Shown here one piece after another: positions 8,457-17,316 of a stretch of DNA of 64,000 nucleotides. Every line of letters starts with the position of its first letter. Within the stretch, counting starts at the first letter, position 1. This DNA comes from an uncultured Rhodospirillaceae bacterium (GTDB lineage Bacteria; Pseudomonadota; Alphaproteobacteria; Reyranellales; Reyranellaceae). Location of the stretch: the NCBI GenBank assembly GCA_945952105.1, contig CAMFGZ010000011.1:62001-126000 (forward strand), in the 5' to 3' direction. Position numbers and translations under genes: made by a program. Below the pieces are notes generated by a model. It was not told the DNA's origin. It searched no databases and worked only from the letters and a program-made list of their open reading frames with translations.

Positions 8457-8983
8457 AGGCTGCGGGACTCCCGCCGCAGCAGCCACCAGAACAGGCCGCC
8501 GGCCACGACGGCCAGCAGCGCGCCCACCAACAGAAGCATCGCCGAATCCTGGATCCACGCCACCGCCGGCACCGAGAGGGCAAGGAACAGACCCACGAGA
8601 CTGATCCGCCAGACCCGCGCATGCACGCCCGCCACGAAGGTGCCGAGCGCCAGCAGGATCAGGAGTGCGAGGCTGGTCGCATTGTCGTTCACGACGCCGC
8701 GCACCTCGGGCAGGAACATCAGCCACATGGCCGCCAGGAAGGCGAGCCAGTGCAGCGCCTGGGTCACGATCAGCCGCAGGTGATCCGACGTCTTGTCGAC
8801 CTCCCGCCAGCCCGACAGGATGCACGCAAGCCCGTAGACCGGAGCCAGAGCCATCCAGTAGCCGTAGGTTGCCGGCCCGCGAAAGCCCATCGCGATGACG
8901 CCGCCGACCGCCAGCACCAGCATGGCAACGTAGGGAAGTTCCCGCAGCAGCCAATGCCGGCCGGCGCCGGTCTCCCCGGTCAA
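8453..8983 (-). CDS. hypothetical integral membrane protein
   Basis: About 176 aa from a TTG start at 8983 that overlaps the upstream stop (TTGA) and has AAAGGA 6 nt before it; a frame opening at 9025 would intrude on the amidohydrolase gene. Five to six transmembrane helices are visible (ELPYVAMLVLAVGGVIAMGF, YWMALAPVYGLACIL, LHWLAFLAAMWLMFL, LALLILLALGTFVAGV, ISLVGLFLALSVPAVAWI, LLLVGALLAVVAGGLFWWLL). No domain recognised. Translationally coupled to both neighbours, so it belongs to the amidohydrolase operon. Confidence 0.7.
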   Translation of the reverse strand: MTGETGAGRHWLLRELPYVAMLVLAVGGVIAMGFRGPATYGYWMALAPVYGLACILSGWREVDKTSDHLRLIVTQALHWLAFLAAMWLMFLPEVRGVVNDNATSLALLILLALGTFVAGVHARVWRISLVGLFLALSVPAVAWIQDSAMLLLVGALLAVVAGGLFWWLLRRESRSL

Positions 8984-10155
8984 CGCGCGTCCTTTGCCAG
9001 CCGCTTCTCCACGACGCGGGCCCACAGGGTCGAGCCGAGTGTGAGCGCCTCGTCGTTGAAGTCGTAGCTGGGATTGTGGACCTCGCAGCCGCCCTCGCCG
9101 CCGCCGTTGCCGATATTGATGAAGGCGCCGGGAACCTCTTCCAGCATGTAGGAGAAATCCTCGGAGGCCATCACGAACGGCCCCTCGCGGTTCATGTTCT
9201 CAGGCCCCACGATCTCCGCGGCCACGTCGGCGATGAACTTCACGGCGTCCTTGTCGTTCACCAGCGGCGGAAAGGCGATGCGCACGTCGGCCTTGGCGCT
9301 GCCGCCCAGGGTCCTGGCGATGCCGCTGGAGATCGTCTCGATGCGCTCCTTGACCAGCGCCATCGTCTCCTTCTTGAAGGCGCGGATCGTGCCGCGCAGC
9401 ACGGCCTCCTGCGGGATCACGTTGTAGGCGTCGCCCGCATGCATCTGCGTGACCGAGATCACCGCCGAGTCGAGCGCCGAGACGTTGCGCGACACCACGC
9501 TCTGCAGCGCCGAGATGATCTGGGTCGCAATGATCACCGGGTCGATACCCGATTCCGGCCGCGCGCCGTGCGCGCCCTTGCCCGTGATGTGGATGTCGAA
9601 CAGGCCGCCGCCGGCCATCTGCGGGCCCGAGCGGATGGCGAACTTCCCGACGTCGAGCTTGGGCCGGTTGTGCATGCCGAAGATGATCTCGCAGGGGAAC
9701 TTCTGGAACAGCCCGTCCTTGACCATCGCCTCGGCGCCGCCGCGACCTTCCTCGGCCGGCTGGAAGATGAGGTGCACGGTGCCGTCGAAGTTGCGCGTGG
9801 CCGCGAGATACTTAGCGGCGCCCAGCAACATCGCGGTGTGACCATCATGACCGCAGGCGTGCATGCGGCCCTTGTGCGTGCTGCGATGATCGAAGGTGTT
9901 GACTTCGTCCATCGGCAGCGCGTCCATGTCAGCGCGAAGGCCTATGGCGCGCGGGTTGTTGCCGACCCGGATGGTGCCGACGACACCGGTCTTGCCGATG
10001 CCGGTCGTGACCTCGCACCCCCACTCCTTCAGCTTCTGCGCCACGATGGTGCTGGTGCGCTCTTCCTCGAAGCCCAGCTCGGGATGGGCGTGGATGTCGC
10101 GCCGGATGGCGGTCAGCTCGGCGGCGGCGGCGGCGATCAGCGGTTCGATTTTCAT
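8980..10155 (-). CDS. M20 family amidohydrolase (hippurate hydrolase-like)
   Basis: 391-aa dinuclear metal amidohydrolase of the IAA-amino acid hydrolase/AbgB/hippuricase group. RRDIHAHPELGFEE is the N-terminal signature, GLRADMDALPM and HACGHDGHTAMLLGAA carry metal ligands, FQPAEEGRGGAEAM holds the catalytic Glu pair, and HITGKGAHGARPESGIDP starts the dimerisation domain. The enzyme cleaves N-acyl amino acids in the cytoplasm. It begins 5 bp after the alpha/beta hydrolase stop and is followed by overlapping genes, so the four form one transcript. Confidence 0.9.
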   Translation of the reverse strand: MKIEPLIAAAAAELTAIRRDIHAHPELGFEEERTSTIVAQKLKEWGCEVTTGIGKTGVVGTIRVGNNPRAIGLRADMDALPMDEVNTFDHRSTHKGRMHACGHDGHTAMLLGAAKYLAATRNFDGTVHLIFQPAEEGRGGAEAMVKDGLFQKFPCEIIFGMHNRPKLDVGKFAIRSGPQMAGGGLFDIHITGKGAHGARPESGIDPVIIATQIISALQSVVSRNVSALDSAVISVTQMHAGDAYNVIPQEAVLRGTIRAFKKETMALVKERIETISSGIARTLGGSAKADVRIAFPPLVNDKDAVKFIADVAAEIVGPENMNREGPFVMASEDFSYMLEEVPGAFINIGNGGGEGGCEVHNPSYDFNDEALTLGSTLWARVVEKRLAKDAR

Positions 10156-10160
10156 GGCGG

Positions 10161-10955
10161 TCAGGACTCCAGCAGGAAGGCGGTCATTACACGACGAAAT
10201 TCCTCGCCGTGCACGTTCGGATATGCGTGGCCGCCGTCCGGCAGCACGTAGGCGCGCGCCCCCGGGATCAGACGCACCAACTCCTCGGTGAAGTAGAGCG
10301 GCGTCACCGTATCGTCGCGGGCGCAGACGGCCAGGGTGCGCGCCCTCACCTTCTGCAGCTGCTCGCGCCGGTCGTGCGCCACGATGGCCGCGATGCGCGA
10401 CAGGACGATCTCGGGAACGGGAATGGTGTCGGCAGCTTTGGCCTCGGCCACCACCAGATCGGCATCGTGGTCGCGGACCCAGGCCGGTGAATTGAGCGCC
10501 AGAGCGCTCGACTTCAGGTAGGCCGCCGGGCCGAGTTCGCGCAGCATCAGCGAACGCACCTCGAACAGCCGGCGGAAGAAGGCATCCGTTCTTGCCCAGG
10601 TGGCGCTCAACACCAGCCGGTCGATCCGCCCGGGATGCTCGATCGCCAGGACCTGCCCCATCGCGCCACCGGTGGAATGACCGCACCAGTGCACTTTCTC
10701 GTAGCCCAGCCCCTCGATGAGCTGCAGCGCGTCATCGGCCATCTGCTCGACGCTGTAGGTTATCCGGGACAGTGAGCTGCGCGCCGTGCCGCGATGATCA
10801 TGCACGACGACGGTGAATTTGCGTGCCAGTTCGGACACGTTGTCGCCCCACCAGCGCGCGTCGCCGCCGAGGCCCGCCACCAGAAACAGTACCGGACCAC
10901 TGCCATGCACCTCGTAATGGAGTTCGGCGCCATCGCGCAGCTTGAACAGGGCCAT
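10161..10955 (-). CDS. alpha/beta fold hydrolase (RutD-like)
   Basis: 264-aa cytoplasmic alpha/beta hydrolase. LFLVAGLGGDARWW is the oxyanion-hole strand, VHDHRGTARSS the following loop, WCGHSTGGAMG the nucleophile elbow, ARDDTVTP the Asp and PDGGHAYPN the His. The spacing resembles RutD and related carbamate/aminoacrylate hydrolases, but substrate is not deducible. The start at 10955 has AGGAGA 4 nt upstream. First gene of the leftward amidohydrolase operon, suggesting sequential hydrolysis of an amide or carbamate substrate. Confidence 0.82.
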   Translation of the reverse strand: MALFKLRDGAELHYEVHGSGPVLFLVAGLGGDARWWGDNVSELARKFTVVVHDHRGTARSSLSRITYSVEQMADDALQLIEGLGYEKVHWCGHSTGGAMGQVLAIEHPGRIDRLVLSATWARTDAFFRRLFEVRSLMLRELGPAAYLKSSALALNSPAWVRDHDADLVVAEAKAADTIPVPEIVLSRIAAIVAHDRREQLQKVRARTLAVCARDDTVTPLYFTEELVRLIPGARAYVLPDGGHAYPNVHGEEFRRVMTAFLLES

Positions 10956-11004
10956 TCCGTCTCCTAAGCGATTTGCTATGTTCGCCCCGGGAGGAAAGCG
11001 CACC

Positions 11005-11355
11005 ATGAAGCGCCTGTCGATTGTTGCGTTGATCCTGATGAGTGGCTGCACCCCGAAGGAGCAGCCGCTGACCACCACGATTCCGCGCCCGGCCCCCGAG
11101 GAGGCGACGCCGTCGGGCATCGCCTACCTTTGCGAGGGTCGCAAGGAAGTGTCGGTGGTCTATGCCAAGAACCGCGCGTCGGTGACTTTGGGCGACCGGA
11201 CCTGGCGCATGGAGTATCAGGGCGGTTCGCCCGGCTTCCGCTACGCCGACTCCTCGACCGAATGGTCGGGACCTGCCAATACCGGCACGCTCAAGGCGCT
11301 GAGCGGCGGCTCGCCGCTGGCCACCAACTGCCAGCCGCTCCGGCGCACGGCCTGA
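11005..11355 (+). CDS. MliC-like lipoprotein (C-type lysozyme inhibitor fold)
   Basis: 116-aa lipoprotein: the signal peptide ends in the lipobox LMSGC (Cys15). The mature part has YLCEGRKEVSVVY, TWRMEYQGGSPGFRYAD and TLKAL, the pattern of the MliC/PliC lysozyme-inhibitor domain with two cysteines (YLC and ATNC) for a disulfide. MliC proteins sit at the outer membrane and block C-type lysozyme. Here the SGxxY signature is weakened to SPGFRY, so inhibitory function is uncertain. GGAGGAAAG precedes the start. Divergent from the alpha/beta hydrolase. Confidence 0.68.
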   Translation: MKRLSIVALILMSGCTPKEQPLTTTIPRPAPEEATPSGIAYLCEGRKEVSVVYAKNRASVTLGDRTWRMEYQGGSPGFRYADSSTEWSGPANTGTLKALSGGSPLATNCQPLRRTA

Positions 11356-11368
11356 GCCGGGCCGGCGC

Positions 11369-11470
11369 CTATTTCAGCCAGAACCTGATGGCATAGCCGA
11401 CCAGCGCCGTGACCCCGACGCCGCCGGCCCACAGGCCGACGAACCATAGCCACTGACGCGGCTTAGGCAT
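11369..11470 (-). CDS. DUF2474-like cyd-associated microprotein
   Basis: A 33-residue ORF directly after cydB: MPKPRQWLWFVGLWAGGVG then a hydrophobic helix ending in RFWLK. One transmembrane helix with basic ends, length and location fit the DUF2474 family of tiny proteins found after cydAB, analogous in position to CydX of E. coli, which is needed for oxidase stability. It starts 13 bp after the cydB stop. Confidence 0.7.
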   Translation of the reverse strand: MPKPRQWLWFVGLWAGGVGVTALVGYAIRFWLK

Positions 11471-11483
11471 CAACGATGGCCCA

Positions 11484-12485
11484 TCAATGGTATCCTTCGT
11501 GGCCCGTCTTGCCGCGGAACACCCAGTAGGAATAGCCGGTATAGGCCAGGATGATGGGCACCATGATCAGCACGCCGGGCAGCATGAACTTCAAACTGTC
11601 AGGCGGGGCGGCCGCATCCCAGATCGAAACCGAGGGCGGCACCACGTTCGGATAGAGGCTGATCCCGAGGCCCGCGAGGCCGAGGCCGAACAGGGCGAGC
11701 GCCATCAGGAATGGCGTGTAGTGATGCCCGCGCTTCAGGCTCCAGAACAGCACGAACGTGACGACCGCCACCAGCACCGGCACTTGGGCCGCGAACAGGA
11801 CCTGCGGCCAGGCGAACCAGCGCATCCAATAGGCGTCGCGCAGGAAGGGCGTTGCCGCGCTGACGGCCGCCATCGCCACGACCGTCGCGATGCCGAGGCG
11901 GAAAGCCAGGCGATGGCAACGCGCCTGAAGCGAGCCCTCGCTCTTCATCACCAGCCACGTCGAGCCCAGCAGTGCGTAGCCGCAGAGAAGGCTCACGCCC
12001 ACCAGCACGCTGAAAGGCGTCAGCCAGTCGAACCAGCCGCCGGCATAGGTGCGATTCTGGACGGCAATGCCCTGCAGCAGCGCGCCGAGCGTGATCCCCT
12101 GCGCCAGGGTGGCGACGATCGAGCCGCCGCTGAACGCCACATCCCACAGCGCGCGATGACGCGGGTCGCGCCAGCGAAACTCGAAGGCGACGCCGCGGAA
12201 GACCAGCGCCAGCAGCATCGCGATGATCGGGGCATAGAGCGCCGAGAGGATCATGCCGTAGGCCAGCGGGAAGGCCGCCAGCAGGCCGCCGCCGCCCATC
12301 ACCAGCCACGTCTCGTTTCCGTCCCACACCGGCGCCACCGAATTCATGGCGCTGTCGCGCTCGCGTCCCACCGGCAGAAGCGGGAACAGGATGCCGACGC
12401 CCAGGTCGAAGCCGTCCATGACGACATAGGCCAGGATCGCGAAGGCGATGATGAAGGCGAAGAACATCGGCAGGTCGAATGGCAT
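11484..12485 (-). CDS. cydB: cytochrome bd ubiquinol oxidase subunit II
   Basis: 333-aa membrane subunit of the bd quinol oxidase. The N-terminus FIIAFAILAYVVMDGFDLGVGILFP contains the conserved YxxxDGFDLGVG motif, followed by WDGNETWLVMGGGGLLAAFP. CydB pairs with CydA to reduce O2 at the cytoplasmic membrane without proton pumping. The start is 2 bp after the cydA stop, so the two are translationally coupled. The final residues (RGKTGHEGYH) match the usual short basic tail. Confidence 0.95.
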   Translation of the reverse strand: MPFDLPMFFAFIIAFAILAYVVMDGFDLGVGILFPLLPVGRERDSAMNSVAPVWDGNETWLVMGGGGLLAAFPLAYGMILSALYAPIIAMLLALVFRGVAFEFRWRDPRHRALWDVAFSGGSIVATLAQGITLGALLQGIAVQNRTYAGGWFDWLTPFSVLVGVSLLCGYALLGSTWLVMKSEGSLQARCHRLAFRLGIATVVAMAAVSAATPFLRDAYWMRWFAWPQVLFAAQVPVLVAVVTFVLFWSLKRGHHYTPFLMALALFGLGLAGLGISLYPNVVPPSVSIWDAAAPPDSLKFMLPGVLIMVPIILAYTGYSYWVFRGKTGHEGYH

Positions 12486-12487
12486 GA

Positions 12488-13906
12488 TCAGGCCTCCTTG
12501 CCGGTCGCCAGAGATTCGGCGACCGCGGGGGCCGGCGTGATGCCGGCGGCCCGCACCGGCTGATCTCGCCGCGGCCCCTCCTCGCCACGATGCGGCGGAT
12601 GGCTCATGAGCTTCAGGATGTAGTAGGTGCCCGCTCCGAACGCGAAGAAGTAGACGATGATGAAGGACACCAACGATGCGCCGACGGCCGGCGCATCGAG
12701 CTTAGACGCCGAATCGATCGTGCGCAGCAGACCGTACACCGTGTAGGGCTGACGTCCGACCTCGGTCGTCACCCAGCCGGCGATGACGGCGACGAAGCCC
12801 GCTGGACCCATCGCCAACGCGAAGCGATGAAGAAGCGGCCATTCGTAGAGCTTCCTGCGCACGCGGGCGAGCAGGCTGAACATTGCCAGGGTCAGCATCA
12901 GCATGCCCATGCCGACCATGATCCGAAAGGACCAGAACACAACGGGCACCGGCGGCCAGTCCTTGCGGTCGACCGTGTCGAGGCCCTTCAGCGGTGCGTC
13001 CCACGAATGCTTCAGGATCAGCGACGAGGCCTTGGGAATCTCGACGGCGAACAGGTTCTTGCCGGCGGCCTCGTCGGGCCAGGCGAACAGCACCAGCGGC
13101 GCGCCGTCGGGATGGCTCTCGAAGTGGCCTTCCATGGCCATGACCTTTACCGGCTGATGCTCCAGCGTGTTCAGCCCGTGCTGGTCGCCGGCGAGGATCT
13201 GCAGCGGCGCCACGACCGTGATCATGCCCATCGCCATCGAGAACATGACACGCGCGCCTTCGTTTCCGCGCTCACGCAGCAGATGCCACGCACCGACGGC
13301 GCCGACCACCAGCGCCGTCGTCAGGTAGGCACCGAACACCGTGTGGACCAGCCGGTACGGGAAGGACGGATTGAAGATGATGGCCCACCAGTCGACCGGC
13401 ACGAACTGGCCGCCGGCGTTGATCGCGTGGCCCGCCGGTGTCTGCATCCAGCTGTTGGCGGAAAGGATCCAGAAGGCCGAGAAGAAGGTGCCGATCGCAA
13501 CGGCGAGCGTCGCGGTGAAGTGCAGGCCCTTTCCAACACGGTTCATGCCGAACAGCATCACGCCCAGGAACCCCGCCTCGAGGAAGAAGGCCGTCAGCAC
13601 CTCGTAGGCCATCAGCGGGCCGATCACCGGTCCCGCCTTGTCGGAAAAGACCGACCAGTTGGTGCCGAACTGGTAGGACATGACGATGCCCGATACGACG
13701 CCCATGCCGAAGGCGAGCGCGAAGATCTTCAGCCAGTACTTGAAGAGGTCGAGGTAGACCTGGCGGCCCGTCCATAGCCACAGCCCCTCGAGCACGGCGA
13801 GATAGCTCGCCAGCCCGATCGAGAAGGACGGGAAAATGAAGTGGAACGAGACGGTGAAAGCGAACTGCAGTCTTGCCAGGAAGACCGCGTCCAATCCCTC
13901 GAACAT
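12488..13906 (-). CDS. cydA: cytochrome bd ubiquinol oxidase subunit I (CIO type)
   Basis: 472 aa, haem-bearing subunit. SFHFIFPSFSIG contains the haem ligand His22 (E. coli His19 equivalent), LVHTVFGAYLTT the next haem ligand region, RIMVGMGMLML the Met ligand region, and GRQPYTVYGLLRT the conserved loop. The Q-loop after GDQHGLNTLEHQPVKVMAMEGH is short, as in CIO-type (cyanide-insensitive) oxidases rather than the long E. coli type. The ATG at 13906 has AGGAGGAG 5 nt upstream. It starts 11 bp after the MocR stop, implying cotranscription with that regulator. Confidence 0.95.
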   Translation of the reverse strand: MFEGLDAVFLARLQFAFTVSFHFIFPSFSIGLASYLAVLEGLWLWTGRQVYLDLFKYWLKIFALAFGMGVVSGIVMSYQFGTNWSVFSDKAGPVIGPLMAYEVLTAFFLEAGFLGVMLFGMNRVGKGLHFTATLAVAIGTFFSAFWILSANSWMQTPAGHAINAGGQFVPVDWWAIIFNPSFPYRLVHTVFGAYLTTALVVGAVGAWHLLRERGNEGARVMFSMAMGMITVVAPLQILAGDQHGLNTLEHQPVKVMAMEGHFESHPDGAPLVLFAWPDEAAGKNLFAVEIPKASSLILKHSWDAPLKGLDTVDRKDWPPVPVVFWSFRIMVGMGMLMLTLAMFSLLARVRRKLYEWPLLHRFALAMGPAGFVAVIAGWVTTEVGRQPYTVYGLLRTIDSASKLDAPAVGASLVSFIIVYFFAFGAGTYYILKLMSHPPHRGEEGPRRDQPVRAAGITPAPAVAESLATGKEA

Positions 13907-13917
13907 GCTGCCTCCTC

Positions 13918-15294
13918 CTAAACGATACGCGAGGCGTAGGCCGGCGACTTCAATGCCACGACGAGAACGTCCAGCGCCGCGACGAGTTCGGAACGGTTCC
14001 GCGCCGCGCCGAGCGCGATGCGGATCGCGTGCTCGGGCTCTCCGTCGACGCTGAAACTGTCGCTCGTGACCACGGCGAGTCCCTGGCTCTGAACATGCGC
14101 CGCGAATTCGGCACGCGTCCACGAAGACGGCAGGCGCAACCAGACATGGTGCCCCTTGGGATGGGCCGCATGACTCTGCCCCGAAAGCGCCCTCGCCGCC
14201 AGCTTCTGTCTTGCCGCAGCTTCCGCCGCAACCGCCGACACGATCGCATCGGCGCTGCCGTCTACCATCCATCGGCTGACCAGCGCGACCATCAGCGGCA
14301 CGGGCATCTGCGACACCGTGCGCAACGCACTGGCGAGCACCGACGCCGCGGCGCGATCGGGCGTCAGCACGTAAGCGACGCGCAAGCCGGGCGCGATGCA
14401 CTTCGACAAGGTTATCGCGAGATAGCTGCGCTCTGGGACAAGCGTGGCGATCGGCTGCGCCTTCGGCTCGAGGCTTCCATAGGCATCGTCCTCGATCAGC
14501 ACGAGGTCGTGCCGGCGGATCGCCGCCGCAAGCTGCTCGCGCCGAACCTGTCCGATCGTCTGTGTCGTCGGATTGTGGATCGTCGGCAGGAGATACACGG
14601 CTTTCGGGGCGTGCACGCGGCAGGCCTCGGCGAGCGCGGCGGGATCCATGCCCTCGCCATCCGATGCAACGCCGACGAGGCGCACACCGAGCGCCGCCGC
14701 CGCCGACTTGAAACCGGGATAGGTGAGCCTGTCGGTGAGCACGACATCACCCGGCCGCGTCAGCGACAGCAGCAGTGCCACCAGCGCGCTCTGCGTACCA
14801 GGGGAGATCACCAGCCGGTCGGCTTCGGCGTTGCGCACGCGCCGCCGCAGCCAGTCGGCGGCAACGCCGCGATCCACCGCGCTGCCACCCGCCTGCTGAT
14901 AACTCAGCAGGTCGGAGAAACCGTGATCGCGCTGCAGCGCGGCCAGCCCGCGCAGGATACGGCCCTCCAGATCGGCCTCGATCGGCGACGGTGGCAGGTT
15001 CATCGACAGGTCGACCGCGATCCCGGCCGCCGCGTGGCCCGCTGGCCGCGCGCGGCTCTCGGCAACGAAGGTCCCCTGCCCGACCCGCGCGTCCGTCAGA
15101 CCCCGGCGCCGCGCCTCATTGTAGGCCCGCGTGACCGTCGTGAGATCGACGCCCAATGTCCTGGCCAGGGCCCGATGGGTTGGCAGCCGCTCGCCGCGAT
15201 GCAGGCGGCCGGAGGCGATGTCGCGTTCGAGGGCCTGCACGATCCCCTCGTAGACAGGCCCGCCGGTGCAATCGAGTGTAGGGCTCCAATCCAT
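13918..15294 (-). CDS. MocR-type GntR/aminotransferase-like transcriptional regulator
   Basis: 458-aa fusion: an N-terminal GntR winged helix (about 1-75; VYEGIVQALERDIASGRLHRGERLPTH trimmed motif GERLPTHRALARTLGV, then TTVTRAYNEARRRG) and a fold-type I aminotransferase-like domain (about 110-455) with YLAITLSKCIAPGLRVAY containing the PLP-binding Lys. MocR proteins use PLP or amino compounds as effectors. The start at MDWSPTL is preferred over 15354 because the longer version crosses the divergent promoter. It is upstream of and probably cotranscribed with cydAB, an unusual partner. Confidence 0.87.
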   Translation of the reverse strand: MDWSPTLDCTGGPVYEGIVQALERDIASGRLHRGERLPTHRALARTLGVDLTTVTRAYNEARRRGLTDARVGQGTFVAESRARPAGHAAAGIAVDLSMNLPPSPIEADLEGRILRGLAALQRDHGFSDLLSYQQAGGSAVDRGVAADWLRRRVRNAEADRLVISPGTQSALVALLLSLTRPGDVVLTDRLTYPGFKSAAAALGVRLVGVASDGEGMDPAALAEACRVHAPKAVYLLPTIHNPTTQTIGQVRREQLAAAIRRHDLVLIEDDAYGSLEPKAQPIATLVPERSYLAITLSKCIAPGLRVAYVLTPDRAAASVLASALRTVSQMPVPLMVALVSRWMVDGSADAIVSAVAAEAAARQKLAARALSGQSHAAHPKGHHVWLRLPSSWTRAEFAAHVQSQGLAVVTSDSFSVDGEPEHAIRIALGAARNRSELVAALDVLVVALKSPAYASRIV

Positions 15295-15337
15295 ACAATC
15301 TATCTCCTTGTCCTTGAATGTATGGCCCTTCGTATGG
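15291..15337. promoter_or_regulatory. candidate MocR half-sites (CCATAC / GTATGG / GTATGG)
   Basis: In the 73-bp divergent gap, GTATGG occurs at 15320-15325 and 15332-15337 (12-bp pitch, about one helical turn), and the inverted form CCATAC at 15291-15296 overlaps the mocR start codon. MocR regulators commonly bind spaced direct repeats in their own divergent promoter. Inference from position and symmetry only. Confidence 0.4.
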
Positions 15338-15367
15338 ATATACAAGCTCGACAATCAGGAGGACGAG

Positions 15368-15754
15368 ATGGCTGGAAAGGGTGGTCTCTATCTGATGCGG
15401 GGCATGATGGGCCGTTGCCCGGCTTGCGGCGAAGGCAAGCTGTTCCGCGCCTTCGTGAAGGTCGCCGACCGCTGCAACGCCTGCGGCGAGGACCTGCACC
15501 ATCACCGCGCTGACGACTTCCCCGCCTACCTGACGATCTTCCTGGTCGGCCATCTGGTCGTGCCGATCGCAATGTATGTGGAGATCGTCCATCAGCCGTC
15601 TTATTGGCTACACACCGCGCTCTGGGCGCCGATGGTGATCATCCTGTCGATCGGCCTGCTGCAGCCGATCAAGGGGATGATCGTCGCCCTGCAATGGCAC
15701 ATGGGCATGCACGGCTTCGCCGCCGCGAAGCAGGAACGCGCCGAATACTGCTGA
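15368..15754 (+). CDS. DUF983 family zinc-ribbon membrane protein
   Basis: 128 aa. A zinc ribbon (GRCPACGEGKLF and DRCNACGEDL, four cysteines) is followed by two transmembrane helices (YLTIFLVGHLVVPIAMYV and LWAPMVIILSIGLLQPIKGM). This is the DUF983 layout widespread in alphaproteobacteria; its role is not established. AGGAGGACG precedes the ATG. Divergent from mocR, so it may share regulation with the cyd operon. Confidence 0.85.
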   Translation: MAGKGGLYLMRGMMGRCPACGEGKLFRAFVKVADRCNACGEDLHHHRADDFPAYLTIFLVGHLVVPIAMYVEIVHQPSYWLHTALWAPMVIILSIGLLQPIKGMIVALQWHMGMHGFAAAKQERAEYC

Positions 15755-15775
15755 AGAAGGGCCGGAAACTTTCCG

Positions 15776-16792
15776 TTAACCGAAAGTCTCGAAGATTTCC
15801 GCGATCGCCGTCCGGTCCAAGCCGGCGCGCAGGCAGGCCTGCAGCAGCACGCGCGCCTTCAGCGGATTGAGCCGGCCGCCGAAGATGAGGCCAGCCTTGC
15901 GCAGCGCGATCTCCGAACTGGGACCGCCATAGGTCTGGCGCAGCAGCGGCCCGCCGCCGGCGCGCGGCGAGACGACCGTCGGAATGATTTCCGAGAGCTG
16001 CCCCACCAGCGAGGCGACACGCTCGGGCACATGGCCGCCGCCCATCGCGCCAACGACAACGCCGCGATAGCCGAGCTGATCGCGATGATCGACCATCGCC
16101 TCGAGGATGTAGCCCGGCTCGTCGAGCCCCAGCCACAACAACGCCACCGGCTGCTCGCGGCCCTCGGCCGCGGTCAGCCGCTTGCGCGCGGCTTCGACCG
16201 GCGCGCGCACCGGCAGAGACAACGGCACGACCCGATCCTCGACCAGCGCGGCCAGCGGACCGGTCTGCGGCGACGCGAAAGCATTGAGCCGTGTCGGATG
16301 GATCTTCAGCACGTCGGCCGCGGCGTAAATTTCATCCAGCATCACCGCGACGACGCCCAGCGACCTCGCGTGCGCCTTCACCCAGGGATCGCAGGCGACG
16401 CGTACGGCCGCGAGCAGGTTGCCCGGCCCGTCCGGCGAGGTGAGTGCGGGATTGCGCATCGCGGCCGTCACGATCACGGGGATGTCGCGCTCGACCAGCA
16501 GGTCGAGCAGGAAGCTCGTCTCTTCCAGCGTGTCGGTGCCTTGCGTCACGATCACGCCGTCGACGTCGAGGCCCATGATCTTCGCGGCCAGCGCATGCAT
16601 CTGGTCAAAGGACAGCGAATGGCTGCCGACGCGCGACACGGTCTCCGCGCGAATGTCCGCCAGCGTGGCCAGCAGCGGCACGGCGGCAACGAGATCGTCG
16701 GCGCCCAGGCCCATCTGCATCGCGCCCGAAGCATCCGGCGAGGTCGCGATGGTGCCGCCGAGGGCCAGTATCTGGATACGCGGAAGGGTCAT
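15776..16792 (-). CDS. L-asparaginase (type I/II glutaminase-asparaginase fold)
   Basis: 338 aa. The first catalytic Thr lies in ILALGGTIATSPD (8-20), and the second active-site motif reads VTQGTDTLEET where HGTDT is textbook; QGTDT is a common natural variant. PNLLAA-like DGPGNLLAAVRVA and KAGLIFGGRLNPLKARVLLQ close the domain. It hydrolyses asparagine and possibly glutamine; no signal peptide, so cytoplasmic. Its ATG overlaps the preceding stop (ATGA), making it the last gene of the HyuB-hypothetical-asparaginase operon. Confidence 0.87.
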   Translation of the reverse strand: MTLPRIQILALGGTIATSPDASGAMQMGLGADDLVAAVPLLATLADIRAETVSRVGSHSLSFDQMHALAAKIMGLDVDGVIVTQGTDTLEETSFLLDLLVERDIPVIVTAAMRNPALTSPDGPGNLLAAVRVACDPWVKAHARSLGVVAVMLDEIYAAADVLKIHPTRLNAFASPQTGPLAALVEDRVVPLSLPVRAPVEAARKRLTAAEGREQPVALLWLGLDEPGYILEAMVDHRDQLGYRGVVVGAMGGGHVPERVASLVGQLSEIIPTVVSPRAGGGPLLRQTYGGPSSEIALRKAGLIFGGRLNPLKARVLLQACLRAGLDRTAIAEIFETFG

Positions 16793-17316
16793 GACAAAAG
16801 CCTCAGGGAACGGAAGAAGCGCTCGGCTTCGGGCGCGCGCATCGCATCGGCCGGTGCGAGATAGCCCAGCGAGACGTAGCGGCTGCCTTTCAGCACGACG
16901 AGCTGCCGCAGCGCATTGCCGCCCGGAACCGGCCCCACCGATTCGACGGCCGGCGCGCCCTGCACCGTTCTCCAGTCGACCTGGGTCCACTTGCCGCCGG
17001 CGAGACGTTGCGCGCGATCGTCGAGCGCGGATTGCAGGTTGAGCTTCGGCTGGCGCACGTCGACATCCGCCGGATAGAGCGCGCTCTGCGCGACGAAGGA
17101 CAGGCGGCGATATTCGAGGCTGTAGGAATTATAGACGAACGGCGTGCCGGCGGGCGACGCGGTGTCGACCTTCTTGTAGACCGGCGCGGCCGGCATCTCG
17201 ACAAAGAACGACTTGTCGGCGCTCTCGACCGGGAACCACGAGGCCGATTGCGCCAACGCATCGCCCGCCAACAGAACGACCGGCAGCGCGAAGAAAGACC
17301 TTCTATGCTGGGTCAT
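16789..17316 (-). CDS. hypothetical exported protein
   Basis: 175 aa with a signal peptide (RRSFFALPVVLLAGDALA, cleavage after ALA-Q). The mature part contains DKSFFVEMPAAP, a stretch of short strands (FVYNSYSLEYRRLSFVAQSALY) and a C-terminal ERFFRSLRL, a pattern seen in small periplasmic proteins of unknown role. No catalytic motif. It overlaps HyuB upstream and asparaginase downstream by 4 nt each, so it is an integral part of that operon. Confidence 0.7.
   Translation of the reverse strand: MTQHRRSFFALPVVLLAGDALAQSASWFPVESADKSFFVEMPAAPVYKKVDTASPAGTPFVYNSYSLEYRRLSFVAQSALYPADVDVRQPKLNLQSALDDRAQRLAGGKWTQVDWRTVQGAPAVESVGPVPGGNALRQLVVLKGSRYVSLGYLAPADAMRAPEAERFFRSLRLLS

Noticed and set aside
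16552..16570. Asparaginase motif QGTDT as an inactivating change
   Set aside because: His to Gln before GTDT is a known natural variant in functional family members, and the Thr/Asp residues are intact.
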